Source: Sphingopyxis sp. PAMC25046
GTDB taxonomy: Bacteria > Pseudomonadota > Alphaproteobacteria > Sphingomonadales > Sphingomonadaceae
Length of the DNA: 64,000 nt
Assembly: GCF_004795895.1 (NCBI RefSeq)
Contig: NZ_CP039250.1
Location: 2,666,001-2,730,000, forward strand
Direction of reading: 5' to 3'
Below the pieces are notes generated by a model. The model made no database searches. It saw only the letters and a program-made list of their open reading frames with translations, and was not told where the DNA came from. Below are positions 63,501 through 64,000 of this stretch, one piece after another (within the stretch, counting starts at the first letter, position 1; each line of letters opens with the position of its first letter). The translations under genes and the position numbers were made by a program.

Positions 63501-64000
63501 ATGTATAGTGAAAGCGACCTGCAAGCCGCGGTCGATGCAAAGGTTCTGACGCCGGAGGCCGCGACGGCTTTCCGGTCGCATATCGCATCGGTTCGCGCCG
63601 CTCCCGGAGCGGATGAGGAATCATTCCGCCTCATCACCGGCTTCAACGATATTTTCGTCAGCATCGCGGCGGTCATCCTGCTCGTCGCGGTCGGCTGGAT
63701 CGGCGCGTCGATCCACACCGCGCTGGGCGGCGCCTTCGTCGCGGCGTCGGCGTGGTTCCTCGCCGAATATTTCACGCGCAAGCGCCGGATGGCGTTGCCC
63801 AGCATCGTGCTCGTCCTCGCCTTTTCGGGCGGCGTCTTCGCGACGATGGTCGGGTTCCTCGTCCGCCATGGCGAGGATATTTTCGGGCATAGCCCCAGCG
63901 AAACCGTCGGCGCGATCCTGGTCGGCGCGATGGCGCTGATCACTGCCGCGGCGACCTGGGCGCACTGGAAACGCTTCATGGTGCCGATCACCGTCGCCGC
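63501..64000 (+). CDS. Integral membrane protein, N-terminal part (3' end outside window)
   Basis: Open from ATG 63501 (AAGGA 8 nt upstream) to the window edge, 166 codons. N-terminal soluble stretch of about 45 residues (SESDLQAAVDAKVLTPEAAT) followed by paired membrane helices (IFVSIAAVILLVAVGWIGAS, LPSIVLVLAFSGGVFATMVG, VGAILVGAMALITAAATWAH). I do not recognise the family with confidence. Confidence 0.8.
   Translation, partial: MYSESDLQAAVDAKVLTPEAATAFRSHIASVRAAPGADEESFRLITGFNDIFVSIAAVILLVAVGWIGASIHTALGGAFVAASAWFLAEYFTRKRRMALPSIVLVLAFSGGVFATMVGFLVRHGEDIFGHSPSETVGAILVGAMALITAAATWAHWKRFMVPITVA

Overview
The window is high-GC, densely coded bacterial chromosome, most likely from a sphingomonad alphaproteobacterium close to Sphingopyxis. 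This rests on the protein families present (UrcA, DUF885, DUF4893, the XrtA/PEP-CTERM regulatory trio), an alphaproteobacterial LexA box (GAAC-N7-GAAC) before uvrA, and dispersed intergenic palindromes of a kind common in this group. The species assignment is inference. No tRNA, rRNA or CRISPR array was seen.

Layout. 1-4 kb (minus): a POT peptide transporter followed by two secreted amidohydrolases in one tight operon. 4.1-5.1 kb: a nitroreductase and a short GntR regulator. 5.1-11.9 kb (minus): an extracellular-polysaccharide block of four genes, a PEP-CTERM-type sugar transferase, kinase PrsK, sigma-54 activator PrsR and a TPR lipoprotein; a divergent GDP-mannose pyrophosphorylase follows. 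13-19.7 kb: AraC regulator, DUF885 protein, L,D-transpeptidase, HD-GYP protein, and a RamB/ScfR-like regulator divergent from isocitrate lyase (19.8-21.4 kb). 21.5-23 kb: a DUF465-TerC pair behind a highly structured RNA leader. 23-32.6 kb: crotonase, a LuxR-HTH/membrane fusion, M20 hydrolase, 3-hydroxybutyrate dehydrogenase with a patatin protein, zinc metallopeptidase, amidohydrolase and HPP membrane protein. 32.7-44.4 kb: S9 peptidase, ValRS-MATE, a LytS/LytTR pair, UrcA, two small secreted or membrane proteins and a BCCT transporter. 44.4-51.2 kb: M13 peptidase, UvrA, an orphan lipoprotein behind a second LexA-like box, and a monooxygenase.

51.2-52.9 kb is an AT-richer two-gene island of unknown function inserted just before the phosphate regulon. 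53-59 kb holds pstS-pstC-pstA-pstB-phoU-phoB, with Pho boxes before pstS and no phoR in the window. A frameshifted IS1182-like element (59240-60760, flanked by CACCC) separates phoB from a convergent phosphate-selective porin that has its own tandem Pho boxes. An SDR gene and a truncated membrane-protein gene close the window.

The best candidates for something undescribed are the structured leader in front of DUF465-TerC, the AT-rich two-gene island, the second LexA-like site, and the regulator/membrane fusion at 24 kb.
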